NCBI RefSeq assembly: GCF_051860665.1
Contig: NZ_JBHYDM010000020.1
Span: forward strand, 22,651 to 86,650
DNA length: 64,000 nucleotides
DNA from: Falsiroseomonas sp051860665
GTDB lineage: Bacteria > Pseudomonadota > Alphaproteobacteria > Acetobacterales > Acetobacteraceae
Direction: 5' to 3'
This document shows positions 52,192 to 60,590 of the stretch, in pieces. The notes beneath the pieces were generated by a model that had not been told where the DNA came from, did not search any database, and worked only from the letters and a program-made list of their open reading frames with translations. How positions within the stretch are numbered: the first letter of the stretch is position 1; each line of letters begins with the position of its first letter. The position numbers and the translations under genes are program-made.

Positions 52192-52960
52192 GCTGGGTGC
52201 TCCCGGCGATGGTGGGGTCGGTGCCGAGATAGGCGGCCTGGACCTCCGGGTTGCGGGAGACGGTGGCATAGTCGCCCTGCGCCAGGACACGGCCGCGCGT
52301 GAGGACCGTGATGGTGTCACACAGCCCCTCGACCACCTTCAGATTGTGCTCCACCAGCAGCACGGTGCGGCCGGCGGCGACGCGCTTCACCAGGGCCACG
52401 ATGCGGTCCACATCCTCATGCGTCATGCCGGCCGTGGGCTCGTCCAGCAGCAGCATCACGGGATCGAGCGCGAGCGTGGTCGCGATCTCGAGCGCCCGTT
52501 TGCGGCCATAGGGCAGCTGGCCGGCGGTGAGACGGGCGTAGCCGGTGAGGCCGACATCCTCCAGCAGCTCCATCGCGCGGTCGTCATAGCGCCGGAGCAG
52601 GCCCTCACTGCGCCAGAAGTCGAAGGACCCGCCACGCTCCCGCTGCAGCGCCAGGCGCACATTTTCGAGCACCGTCAGGTTCGGGAAGACGGCGGAGATC
52701 TGGAAGGACCGCACCAGGCCCAGCCGCGCAACCTCCGCCGGCTTCATCCCCGTAATGTCACGACCGTCGTAGCGGATGCTGCCCCGCGTCGGCGGCAGGA
52801 ATTTTGTCAGAAGATTGAAACAGGTGGTCTTGCCAGCCCCGTTCGGGCCGATCAGCCCGTGGATGCTGCCACGCGCGACCTGCAGCCGCACATCGCTGAC
52901 CGCAGCGAAGCCACGGAACTCCTTCGTCAGCCCCTCGGTCTCGAGGATCGTATCGACCAC
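52184..52960 (-). CDS. livG: Liv-type ABC ATPase (LivG-like)
   Basis: 258-aa ATPase. Walker A GPNGAGKTT, Walker B LLLDEPTAGMTHEDVDRI, and the LivG VRSFQISAVFPNLTVLENVRLALQ segment. The signature motif reads QLPYGRKRALEIATTL, the LivG version of LSGGQ. GTG start at 52960. First gene of the operon. Confidence 0.92.
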   Translation of the reverse strand: MVDTILETEGLTKEFRGFAAVSDVRLQVARGSIHGLIGPNGAGKTTCFNLLTKFLPPTRGSIRYDGRDITGMKPAEVARLGLVRSFQISAVFPNLTVLENVRLALQRERGGSFDFWRSEGLLRRYDDRAMELLEDVGLTGYARLTAGQLPYGRKRALEIATTLALDPVMLLLDEPTAGMTHEDVDRIVALVKRVAAGRTVLLVEHNLKVVEGLCDTITVLTRGRVLAQGDYATVSRNPEVQAAYLGTDPTIAGSTQHV

Positions 52961-53120
52961 TCGCGGACGCCCCCAATTGTCTTGTTATGGCAAGGCCCCC
53001 GCCGGGTCGGTTGGTCCGATCCTGGCGCATGGCCGATGCGCTTGTTCAGCATTCATGCCGGCTGCGCGGGTGGCGCGCAAGTGGCGGAAAGCCTTGTGTG
53101 AATGAAGCTTCGGCTGGATT

Positions 53121-53195
53121 CTGGCATGCCAGCGGAACACCAGGATGCCTGGCTTGACAGGCAGGACTGCCCGCCGCGAATACTTGTCCGGACAA
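53121..53195. promoter_or_regulatory. Cluster of palindromes before the GAF gene
   Basis: Three dyads lie within 75 bp: CTGGCATGCCAG (53121-53132, perfect), CCAGGATGCCTGG (53140-53152, 5-bp arms) and TTGTCCGGACAA (53184-53195, perfect). A TTGACA at 53154-53159 sits between them, with an AATACT-like -10 about 19 bp on that abuts the last dyad. Together they look like a promoter with two kinds of operator in the 253-bp divergent gap to livG. Confidence 0.45.
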
Positions 53196-53213
53196 ATAAC
53201 GGAGCCCCCGCCG

Positions 53214-53825
53214 ATGACCGCCGACGTCCTGGCCGAGGGCCTGGCCATGCTGGAACGCGCGGGGGCGGAGGCGCTGGCCGCGCCGGGACCGGAAGCCGCG
53301 ATGCGCGCCCTGGCAAGGGGATGCTTCGACCTGCTGGGCGACCGCGGCGCACATCTTCGCCCCGGCGCGCTGAAGCCCGGCGAGCGCGACTACTACATCG
53401 CCGGCAGCTTCTTCCTGACGCCGGACGGGCAATACCACATGCTGGTCGGCAATATCGGATTCCCCGCGGAGCAGGAGCGCCTGATGGTGCCGGTGGACGG
53501 TGGCCATCCCGGCTGGGTCTTCGCCAACCGCCGCAAACTGCTGCTGGAGAATACCGACGAGCACGGCAGTTTCCGGCAGTACCTGAAGACCTCGAAGATG
53601 GGGTCGAGCATCTTCGCGCCGATCCTGTTCCGCGGCGAATTCCACGGCATGCTGATCATGGCGGCACAGGCACGCTACGCGCTGCGGCCGGTGGACCTCT
53701 CGATCCTCGCTGCCTGCGCGCAGATCGCGGCCGGCGCCTGGATCGCGCAGGGCGGCCCGGAATGGCTCGCCGGCATCTATCCGCCGGCGAACGCATTCCG
53801 GGTGAACCGCGAAGGAGTCAGTTGA
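53214..53825 (+). CDS. GAF-domain protein
   Basis: 203-aa soluble protein with one GAF domain (about residues 55-180): YYIAGSFFLTPDGQYHMLVGNIGFPAEQERLMVPVDGGHPGWVFANRRKLLLENTDEHGSFRQYLKTSKMGSSIFAPILFRGEFHGMLIMAAQ. The ATG at 53214 follows GGAGC. No output domain is attached. A small-molecule sensor is likely; ligand and partner unknown. Divergent from the liv operon, and converging with dctM (8-nt overlap). Confidence 0.8.
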   Translation: MTADVLAEGLAMLERAGAEALAAPGPEAAMRALARGCFDLLGDRGAHLRPGALKPGERDYYIAGSFFLTPDGQYHMLVGNIGFPAEQERLMVPVDGGHPGWVFANRRKLLLENTDEHGSFRQYLKTSKMGSSIFAPILFRGEFHGMLIMAAQARYALRPVDLSILAACAQIAAGAWIAQGGPEWLAGIYPPANAFRVNREGVS

Positions 53826-55128
53826 ACATCAGCGACAGGCCCGGAACCGCGACGACCAGCGCCAGCACCAGCAGCATCACCACGATGAAGGGGATGCAGC
53901 CGGCAAAGATCGTCTCCAGCCCGATGCGCTTGTCGTTCAGTGTCGCCTTCACCGCGAAGGCGCCGATGCCGAAGGGCGGCGTGAGCAGCCCCACCTCCAC
54001 GGCGATCACGGTGATGATGCCGAAGTGGATCAGGTCCAGGTTGAAGGCCATGGCAATCGGCGCCGCGATCGGCGTGACGATCAGCAGGATCGAGGAACTG
54101 TCGATGATCATGCCGAGCAGCAGCACGAAGAGGATATAGACGAAGAGGAACCCATAGACGCCGAGCCCCAGCGCCTGGATCAGGTCCGCGATGGAGGCCG
54201 GGATGCCCGCCATGGTGAGCATGCGCGAATACATGCTGGCCGCGATCAGCAGGAACAGGATGCCGACGGAGACGAACCCCGTCTCCACCAGGATGCGCCA
54301 GAATTTCTGCAGGTTCAGCCGGCGGCGGACCAGGGCGATGACAAGCGCGCCGAAGGCGCCCACCGCGCCGGCCTCGGTCGGCGTGAAATAGCCGCTGTAG
54401 AGGCCGCCGAGGACCAGCGCGATCAGCGTGGTGATGGGGACCGACTTCATCAGCAGGCTGCGCGCGGTTTCCTCCGGCGGCGGCGCGACGTTGGCGGAGA
54501 CGGGCTGCACCCAATCGGGCCGGAAGGTCGCCATCAGCCAGATCATCAGCATGAAGCCGGCCGCCATCACCAGGCCGGGGACGATGCCGGCCAGGAACAG
54601 CCGCCCGATCGAGACTTCCGCCAGCACGCCATAGATGATCAGCAGCAGCGAGGGCGGGATCAGCATGCCGAGGATGGAACTGCCCGCGACGCAGCCCACC
54701 GCGAAGCGCGGCGTATAGCCGAAGCGCATCATCTGCGGCACGGCCACCTTGGTGAAGACCGCCGCCGAGGCGATGGAGATTCCCGTGACCGCGCCGAAGA
54801 CCGCATTCGCCAGCACGGTCGCCATGCCGAGGCCCCCGCGCAGCCGCCGCAGCAGGTGCTGCGCCACCTCAAAGGTGTCCTTGCCCACATCGCTGACGGA
54901 AACCAGCAGTCCCATCAGCACGAAAAGCGGAATCGTGGCGAAGAGATAGTCGGAGATGGCGGCATAGGAGGCGAGCGCCAGCAGCCGCCCCGCGAGATCC
55001 CAATTCTCGCGGATCAGCCCGATGCCGATATAGGAGAGAAACACCAGGCCGATGCCGATCGGCACGCCGGCCAGCACCAGCGCCGCCATGATGGCGATGA
55101 GCGCGAGGCCGATCTCGATCTCGATCAT
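53818..55128 (-). CDS. dctM: TRAP transporter large permease (DctM-like)
   Basis: 436-aa polytopic permease. Features: LAGVPIGIGLVFLSYIGIGLI, IPLFVLMGLLVSVSDVG, CVAGSSILGMLIPPSLLLIIYGVLAEVSIGRLFLAGIVPG, and TPTEAGAVGAFGALVIAL, all of the DctM family. It drives sodium- or proton-coupled uptake, with the ligand handed over by DctP. Overlaps dctQ by ATGA. Last gene of the molybdenum-hydroxylase/TRAP operon. Confidence 0.93.
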   Translation of the reverse strand: MIEIEIGLALIAIMAALVLAGVPIGIGLVFLSYIGIGLIRENWDLAGRLLALASYAAISDYLFATIPLFVLMGLLVSVSDVGKDTFEVAQHLLRRLRGGLGMATVLANAVFGAVTGISIASAAVFTKVAVPQMMRFGYTPRFAVGCVAGSSILGMLIPPSLLLIIYGVLAEVSIGRLFLAGIVPGLVMAAGFMLMIWLMATFRPDWVQPVSANVAPPPEETARSLLMKSVPITTLIALVLGGLYSGYFTPTEAGAVGAFGALVIALVRRRLNLQKFWRILVETGFVSVGILFLLIAASMYSRMLTMAGIPASIADLIQALGLGVYGFLFVYILFVLLLGMIIDSSSILLIVTPIAAPIAMAFNLDLIHFGIITVIAVEVGLLTPPFGIGAFAVKATLNDKRIGLETIFAGCIPFIVVMLLVLALVVAVPGLSLMFN

Positions 55129-55685
55129 GCCGGCTGCCCCGCGAAGGCGCGCTTCAGGCCCATGGCCACCTGCAGCAGGCTGGCCAGCGCCGCGCCGGCG
55201 CAGCCGATCAGGATGGCCAGGCGGATCGGCCAGGTCGGCAGCGTCCAGACGCCCTGCACGCCGAAGAATTCGTTCTGCTCCCAGGCCTCCGTGAACTGGG
55301 GCAGCGTGGCGCGGAAGATGATGACGAAGACGAAGACGCCGATGGCGGCAAACACCGCCTCCAGCGCCTGCGCCGCGCGGGGGCTGCGGGCCGCCAGGCG
55401 GTTGAGAAACATGTCCGCCCGCGTCATGCGCTGCCAATGGATCGCCGCCGGCAATTGCAGGAAGACGATGGCGACGATCAGCATGGAGGCGATTTCCGCC
55501 ACGCCATTCAGCGGCGCATTGAAGAAGGACCGCCCGACCACGTCGGTGACGATCAGCCCCATCATCGCCGCGATCATCAGCGTGCCAAGGCTGTTGAGCA
55601 GCCAGAGCGAGAGCCCGAAGGCGTCCCGCGGCGGCCGTGCCGCTTCCTCCTGCGCCGCATCGCTGATGCTATCCAATTCCGCCAT
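55125..55685 (-). CDS. dctQ: TRAP transporter small permease (DctQ-like)
   Basis: 186-aa protein with four predicted membrane helices, as expected for DctQ. The family pattern is visible in VVGRSFFNAPLNGVAEIASMLIVAIVFLQLPAAIHWQRMTRADMF. It pairs with the large permease. A palindromic element lies between the receptor gene and its start. Confidence 0.9.
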   Translation of the reverse strand: MAELDSISDAAQEEAARPPRDAFGLSLWLLNSLGTLMIAAMMGLIVTDVVGRSFFNAPLNGVAEIASMLIVAIVFLQLPAAIHWQRMTRADMFLNRLAARSPRAAQALEAVFAAIGVFVFVIIFRATLPQFTEAWEQNEFFGVQGVWTLPTWPIRLAILIGCAGAALASLLQVAMGLKRAFAGQPA

Positions 55686-55700
55686 GCGGCAAGTCCCATG

Positions 55701-55745
55701 AAAAGCCCTCCCCCCTTCTCAGGGGGGAGGGTTGGGTGGGGGGGC
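55701..55745. repeat. Intercistronic palindromic element (copy C)
   Basis: CCCTCCCCCC (55706-55715) and GGGGGGAGGG (55722-55731) form a perfect 10-bp stem with a 6-base loop. The tail GGGAGGGTTGGGTGGGGGG gives four G-runs with short loops on the plus strand. It ends 5 nt from the dctP stop. Same element as at 39739 and, inverted, at 50112. Confidence 0.85.
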
Positions 55746-55749
55746 TGAC

Positions 55750-56814
55750 TCAGGCCGTCCAGTCACGCCCCGGCGTCGCACCACCGGCGCGCAGCCCGTC
55801 CATATACGCGGCGAGCACCTTCTTCGCCGGCTGGCCACGCCCTTCATTCGTGCGCGCCCAATCGCCCGCGATATCGGGCAGGCCCGCGACCCAGCGCGCA
55901 CGCTCGGCGGCGGGGAAGGTCGAGACCTCCGCCCCCTTCGCCGCCATCTCCGCCAGGTTGGCCTCGCTGGTCTCCAGCACGCGATTGGTCAGCGCGGCCG
56001 TGTAGGCCTTGCCGCCCGCACGGAACGCCGCCTGCACCACAGGGTCCAGGCGATTGAAGGTCTGCCGGTTCATGCCGATGCCGCCGACATACATGCAGCC
56101 CACATTCACCCGCGTGATGTATTTTGCGACTTCATGCACCCGCACCGGGAAGATGCCGGAGGGGAAGGACAGCGCGCCCTCGCTGACGCCGGTCTGGATA
56201 TCCGTGTAGTAGGTGGTCAGCGCGCCGTTCACCGGCACCGCGCCTGTGCCGCCGAGCCAGGTGGCGGAGACGCCGGGGGCACTGATCTTGCGGTTGCGCA
56301 GGTCGTCCACCGTGCGCACGGGGAAGGTGGTCCAGAGGTCGTAGGTCTCGGTGCCGCAGGTGCCGAGATAGACCATGTTGTTGTCGGTCCAGGCCTTCTG
56401 CATCTCCGGCATCTCGGCCGTCATCTTCTCCATCACATCGACCTGCAGGCGCAGATTGTCGGTGGCGAAGGGCGTGAAGTAGGTGACGTTCTGCAGCGGC
56501 ATGGCGCTGCCTTCCCACAGCGTGCCGACGAAGCCGACATCGGTGATGCCGTCCTTCACCGCGTTGCGCGTCTCAGTGAAGCGGTAGAGCGTGCCACCGA
56601 AAGCCTCGCGCCAGCGGATGCGGAAGCGCGTGTTCTCCAGCGCCTGGTTCACCGCGGGCATCAGCGCCTGCTGCATCGCCCAGATCCAGGCGATGGTGGT
56701 GGGGTGCGAAGCCGCGATGGTGATGTTGATCTGTGTCTGTGCAGCCAACACGTTTGGCGCGGCGAGCGGGGCGGCGGCGGCGGTGCCGAGCAGCGCGCGG
56801 CGGGTGATTTTCAT
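55750..56814 (-). CDS. dctP: TRAP transporter substrate-binding protein (DctP-like)
   Basis: 354-aa receptor with the twin-arginine-like leader MKITRRALLGTAAAAPLAAPNVLA. TRAP features: GGTLYRFTETRNAVKDGITDVGFVGTLWEGSAMPLQNVTYFTPF, then DDLRNRKISAPGVSATWLGGTGAVPV, in which an Arg normally binds the ligand carboxylate. Its gene follows the large subunit gene by 19 nt, so substrate import and oxidation share a transcript. Confidence 0.93.
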   Translation of the reverse strand: MKITRRALLGTAAAAPLAAPNVLAAQTQINITIAASHPTTIAWIWAMQQALMPAVNQALENTRFRIRWREAFGGTLYRFTETRNAVKDGITDVGFVGTLWEGSAMPLQNVTYFTPFATDNLRLQVDVMEKMTAEMPEMQKAWTDNNMVYLGTCGTETYDLWTTFPVRTVDDLRNRKISAPGVSATWLGGTGAVPVNGALTTYYTDIQTGVSEGALSFPSGIFPVRVHEVAKYITRVNVGCMYVGGIGMNRQTFNRLDPVVQAAFRAGGKAYTAALTNRVLETSEANLAEMAAKGAEVSTFPAAERARWVAGLPDIAGDWARTNEGRGQPAKKVLAAYMDGLRAGGATPGRDWTA

Positions 56815-56833
56815 CTTTCTTGCTCCCTGTTTC

Positions 56834-59209
56834 TCAGATCTTGCCGAGCGCCGTCAGGATGCGCGCGGGTGTGAAGGGTTGCGCGAAGAGGCGGGCGCCG
56901 AAGGGGCGGAGCGCGTCGTTGATGGCATTCTGCACGGCGGCCGGCGCGCCGGCGGTGCCCGCCTCCCCCGCGCCCTTGGCGCCGAGAGCGGATTCCTTCG
57001 TCGGCGTCTCGACATGCGCCACCTGGATATCCGGCATCTCGCCCGACATCGGCAGCAGGTAGTCGGCGAGGCTACCCGTCAGAAGCTGCCCCTCCGGCGA
57101 ATAGACGCAGTGTTCCAGCAGCGCGCCGCCGAGCCCCTGCACCACGCCGCCGCGGATCTGCTCATCCACCAGCATGGGGTTGATGACGGTGCCGCAATCC
57201 TCGACGCACCAGTGCTTCAGCAGCGTGACGAAGCCGGTCTCGACATCGACTTCCAGGTAGCTCGCCTGCGCGCCGTTGGTGAAGGCGAAGGGATAGTCCT
57301 TCGGCGTGTAGTGGCGCGTCGCCACCAACTCGCGCGGCAAATCCTTGGGCAACGTGTCGCCACGGAAATAGACGATGCGGCCGAGCTCTTCCAAAGGCAG
57401 CCGCTCCGCCCCCGTCGCGCGATCCACCACCGCGCCGCCGCTGATATCCAGCGCCTCGGGCGCGGCCTGCAGCATGGCGCCGGCGATGACCAAAATCTGC
57501 TCGCGCAGCGCATTGCCCGCCTGCAGCGCCGCCTCGCCGCCGATGCCCGCACCGCGGCTCGCCCAGGTGCCGCCACCATAGGGCGTGGTCTCGGTATCAC
57601 CCGTCGTCACGCGCACCCGTGAAACATCGACACCGACGGCACCGGCGACGATCTGCGCCAGCATCGCCTCCGTCCCCTGCCCCTGCTCCGTGACGCCGGA
57701 GGCGATGGCGACGCTGCCATCGGGGTCGAGCCGCACCGTTGCGCCATCCATCGCGGAAATCCGCGCGCCGCCGATGCCGTACATGAAGGGGGATGGATTG
57801 GTCAGCTCGATGAAGCTGGCGATGCCAATGCCGCGATAGATGCCCTTGGCGCGCAACGCATCACGCTCCGCCTTCAGCGCCTCATAGTCCATCATCGCCA
57901 GAAGCTTTTGCAGGCAGGCCTGATGAGACAGGCCCTCGAAGGACAGGTTCGCGTGGTTACGGAAAGGGTAGACGTCATCGGCCAGCAGGTTGCGCCGGCG
58001 GATCTCGGCGGGATCCATGCCGATGGCCTCGGCGGCGAGGTCCACCAGCCCTTCCGTCACCGTCGTCGCGATCGGGTGGCCCACGGCGCGGTACTGGCAG
58101 GTCGGCGTCTTGTTCTGGAAGACCACCGTGGTGCGCGCCTTGTAGCCGCGCAGCGCATAGGGCCCGCCGCACAGGTTCACCACCTGGTTGCCCTCCACGG
58201 CGGAGGTGCGGGGATAGACGGAATAGGGGCCGATGCCGGTGAGGTCGTCGATCTCCATCGCGGTGATCACGCCATCCTTCGTCACGGCCGCGCGGGCCGC
58301 GATGCGATGATCCCGCGCATGGATGTCGGAGACCATGCCCTCGATCCGGTCCGCCGCGAATTTCACGGGCCGCCCCAGCATCTTGGCGAGCGCCGCCGTC
58401 GCCATCTCGTCCGGATAGACATGCACCTTGATGCCGTAGCTGCCGCCGACGTCGCGGCAGATGACGCGCACATCACCCTCGCGCAGGCCAAGATGCTTGG
58501 CGAAGACCGTCTGCATCATGTGCGGCGCCTGGTTCGAATGGTACGCCGTCAGGCGCCCTTCCGCCGGGTTGTAATCCGCCAGGATCGCGCGGCCTTCGAG
58601 ACACACGCCTGTATGCCGCCCGGTATGAAACACCGCCTGCACGACGATGCTGTCCGCATCCGCAAAACAGGCATCCGGCTCACCGCCGACATGCTCGCGC
58701 ATGAACGCAAGATTGTCGCCGAGTTCCGGGTGGATCACCGGCGTGCCGGCGGCCAGCGCGGCTTCCATGTCGACGGTCGCGGGCAGTTCCTCCCACGCCA
58801 CCTCCACCAGCCCGACCGCATCCTCCGCCTCCGCGCGCGTCCGCGCGACCACGGCGACAACGGGCTCCCCCTGCCAGCAGGCACGATCCACGGCCAGCGC
58901 GTGCTGCGGCGCGGATTTCAGGCCCTTGAGATGATGCAGCACGCCGACCCAGGGCGTGCAGACTGCGGCCATCTCCGCCCCCGTCACCACGCGCACCACG
59001 CCCGGCGAGGCTTTCGCCGCGGTGCTGTCGATCGACAGGATGCGCGCATGCGCGTGCGGGCTGCGCAGGAAGGCGACATGCACCATGCGCGGCAGCCGCA
59101 GATCGTCCACATACTGCCCGCGCCCCGCCACCAGCCGCTTCGCATTGGGCCGGGGCACGGAGCGGCCGATATAGGAGTTCGGCCGGTCGACGGCGGAAAG
59201 CTCGTTCAT
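56834..59209 (-). CDS. Xanthine dehydrogenase/CO dehydrogenase-family molybdenum-binding subunit
   Basis: 791-aa large subunit. N-terminal IGRSVPRPNAKRLVAGRGQYVDDLRLPRMVHVAFLRSPHAHARI and the catalytic Glu in GAKGAGEAG near the C terminus are family marks; GGSYGIK and QGTEAMLAQIVA also fit. The active-site loop reads CQYRAVGHP, not the AYRCSFR of form I or AYRGAGR of form II CO dehydrogenase, so a hydroxylase of an aromatic, heterocyclic or aldehyde substrate is more likely. Overlaps the small subunit by 4 nt. Confidence 0.92.
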   Translation of the reverse strand: MNELSAVDRPNSYIGRSVPRPNAKRLVAGRGQYVDDLRLPRMVHVAFLRSPHAHARILSIDSTAAKASPGVVRVVTGAEMAAVCTPWVGVLHHLKGLKSAPQHALAVDRACWQGEPVVAVVARTRAEAEDAVGLVEVAWEELPATVDMEAALAAGTPVIHPELGDNLAFMREHVGGEPDACFADADSIVVQAVFHTGRHTGVCLEGRAILADYNPAEGRLTAYHSNQAPHMMQTVFAKHLGLREGDVRVICRDVGGSYGIKVHVYPDEMATAALAKMLGRPVKFAADRIEGMVSDIHARDHRIAARAAVTKDGVITAMEIDDLTGIGPYSVYPRTSAVEGNQVVNLCGGPYALRGYKARTTVVFQNKTPTCQYRAVGHPIATTVTEGLVDLAAEAIGMDPAEIRRRNLLADDVYPFRNHANLSFEGLSHQACLQKLLAMMDYEALKAERDALRAKGIYRGIGIASFIELTNPSPFMYGIGGARISAMDGATVRLDPDGSVAIASGVTEQGQGTEAMLAQIVAGAVGVDVSRVRVTTGDTETTPYGGGTWASRGAGIGGEAALQAGNALREQILVIAGAMLQAAPEALDISGGAVVDRATGAERLPLEELGRIVYFRGDTLPKDLPRELVATRHYTPKDYPFAFTNGAQASYLEVDVETGFVTLLKHWCVEDCGTVINPMLVDEQIRGGVVQGLGGALLEHCVYSPEGQLLTGSLADYLLPMSGEMPDIQVAHVETPTKESALGAKGAGEAGTAGAPAAVQNAINDALRPFGARLFAQPFTPARILTALGKI

Positions 59210-59667
59210 ACCCGGGAAACCTGTTCGATGGCGTCGACGATGGCGTGGTAGCCGGTGCAGCGGCAGTAGTTGCCGCTGATGCCCTCGCGGATTTCCTCCC
59301 GCGTCGGGTTGGGGTTTGCCTTCAGCAGCGTCGCGGCGGCCACCAGCATGCCCGGCGTGCAGTAGCCGCATTGCAGCGCGTTGCGCGCCACGAAGGCCTG
59401 CTGCAAAGCGCCGATGGCGCCGGACTCGGTCAGGCCCTCCACCGTCCAGACCTCCGCGCCTTCGGCCTGCACCGCCAGCATCAGGCAGCCGCGCACCATC
59501 TCGCCATTCACGATCAGCGAGCAGGCGCCGCAGACGCCGTGCTCGCAGCCGGCATGGCTGCCCGTCAGGTCCAGCACCTCGCGCAGGAAATCCACCAGAT
59601 GCATGCGCGGCTCGACGCGGGCGGAGACGGCCTCGCCATTCACCATCAGGGACAGGTCCAGCTTCAT
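59206..59667 (-). CDS. 2Fe-2S subunit of the molybdenum hydroxylase
   Basis: 153-aa small subunit with two [2Fe-2S] domains. The N-terminal plant-type cluster is CEHGVCGACSLIVNG with the last Cys in RGCLML. The C-terminal cluster is CGYCTPGM and CRCTGY. It passes electrons from molybdenum to FAD. Starts 1 nt after the FAD gene stop. Confidence 0.95.
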   Translation of the reverse strand: MKLDLSLMVNGEAVSARVEPRMHLVDFLREVLDLTGSHAGCEHGVCGACSLIVNGEMVRGCLMLAVQAEGAEVWTVEGLTESGAIGALQQAFVARNALQCGYCTPGMLVAAATLLKANPNPTREEIREGISGNYCRCTGYHAIVDAIEQVSRV

Positions 59668-59668
59668 C

Positions 59669-60493
59669 TCAATGCCCCTTCAGCGCGGCGGCGGCGCGGC
59701 CGAGCAGCACGCGCGCCAGATGCAGCCGCAGCGCCGGCGGCCCGTGCAGATCGGCGGGTGGGTCCAGCTCCTCCGTCAGCGCCGCCTGCGCCGCCGCAAG
59801 ATCACCCGCCGCCAGCGCCGCTTCCGCGCGCGGCGTGCGCAGCGGCGTGGCGCCGACGCCGAACCAGGCGAGCCGCAGCACGCCGCGGCTGGACTGCGCG
59901 GCGAGGCCGACGATGGCATAGTCGCCATGCCGCCGCGCCAACTCCTGCAGCGTGCAGGGCGCGCCGGCGTGGCAGGCGATCTCGACCGCGACCAGCACCT
60001 CATCCGCGCGCAATGCCGTCTGGTACAGCCCCTGGAAGAAGTCGCGCGCCGCCACGCGACGCTCCCCGGTGCGGCTCGCCAGCACCAGCTCCGCCTCCAG
60101 CGCCAGCACGCAGGCCGGCAGTTCGGAGGCCGGGTCCGCCAGCGCCAGCGACCCGCCGATGGTCCCCCGATTGCGGATGGCCGCATGCGCGATGTGCGGT
60201 ACCGCCTGCGCCAGCAGCGGCGCATGGATCGCCACCAGCGGATCCGCGCCCAGTTCCGCATGCCGCGTCAGCGCGCCGATCCGCAGCACGCCGCCCGCAA
60301 GGCGCACGCCGCGCAGCGCGTCGACGCCATTGATATCGAGCAGCAGGGACGGGCTGGCCAGGCGCAGGTTCAGCGCAGCGATCAGGCTCTGCCCGCCGGC
60401 CAGCAGCCGCGCGGCCTCGCCATGGGTCTCCAGCACGTCGAAGACCTCCGCCAGGGTGGTCGCGCGCGCATAGGCGAAGGGGGCTGGTTTCAC
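59669..60493 (-). CDS. FAD-binding subunit of the molybdenum hydroxylase
   Basis: 274-aa medium subunit. FAD motifs: AGGQSLIAALNLRL (AGGxSL) and NRGTIGGSLALADPASELPA (TIGGxxxxxxP). The C-terminal CO_deh_flav_C region follows. Gene order (FAD, FeS, Mo) is the coxM-S-L order. First of the three subunit genes; 97 nt after the cyclase-family gene. Confidence 0.94.
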   Translation of the reverse strand: MKPAPFAYARATTLAEVFDVLETHGEAARLLAGGQSLIAALNLRLASPSLLLDINGVDALRGVRLAGGVLRIGALTRHAELGADPLVAIHAPLLAQAVPHIAHAAIRNRGTIGGSLALADPASELPACVLALEAELVLASRTGERRVAARDFFQGLYQTALRADEVLVAVEIACHAGAPCTLQELARRHGDYAIVGLAAQSSRGVLRLAWFGVGATPLRTPRAEAALAAGDLAAAQAALTEELDPPADLHGPPALRLHLARVLLGRAAAALKGH

Positions 60494-60590
60494 CGCTCCG
60501 GTACTCTCCCTGGACGTCCGCCGCGGTCATGGCCACGGCTTTGTTATCCGGCAGAGTTGTCGCGCCCGCGGCGTTTGTCCAGCGCCCGTC

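Noticed and set aside
57908..59251. 447-codon plus-strand frame opposite the Mo-hydroxylase large subunit
   Set aside because: Shadow of a gene with clear family motifs on the other strand.
56834..60493. Annotating the three-subunit enzyme as CO dehydrogenase (coxMSL)
   Set aside because: The active-site loop lacks both the form I AYRCSFR and form II AYRGAGR signatures, so only the broader family name is justified.
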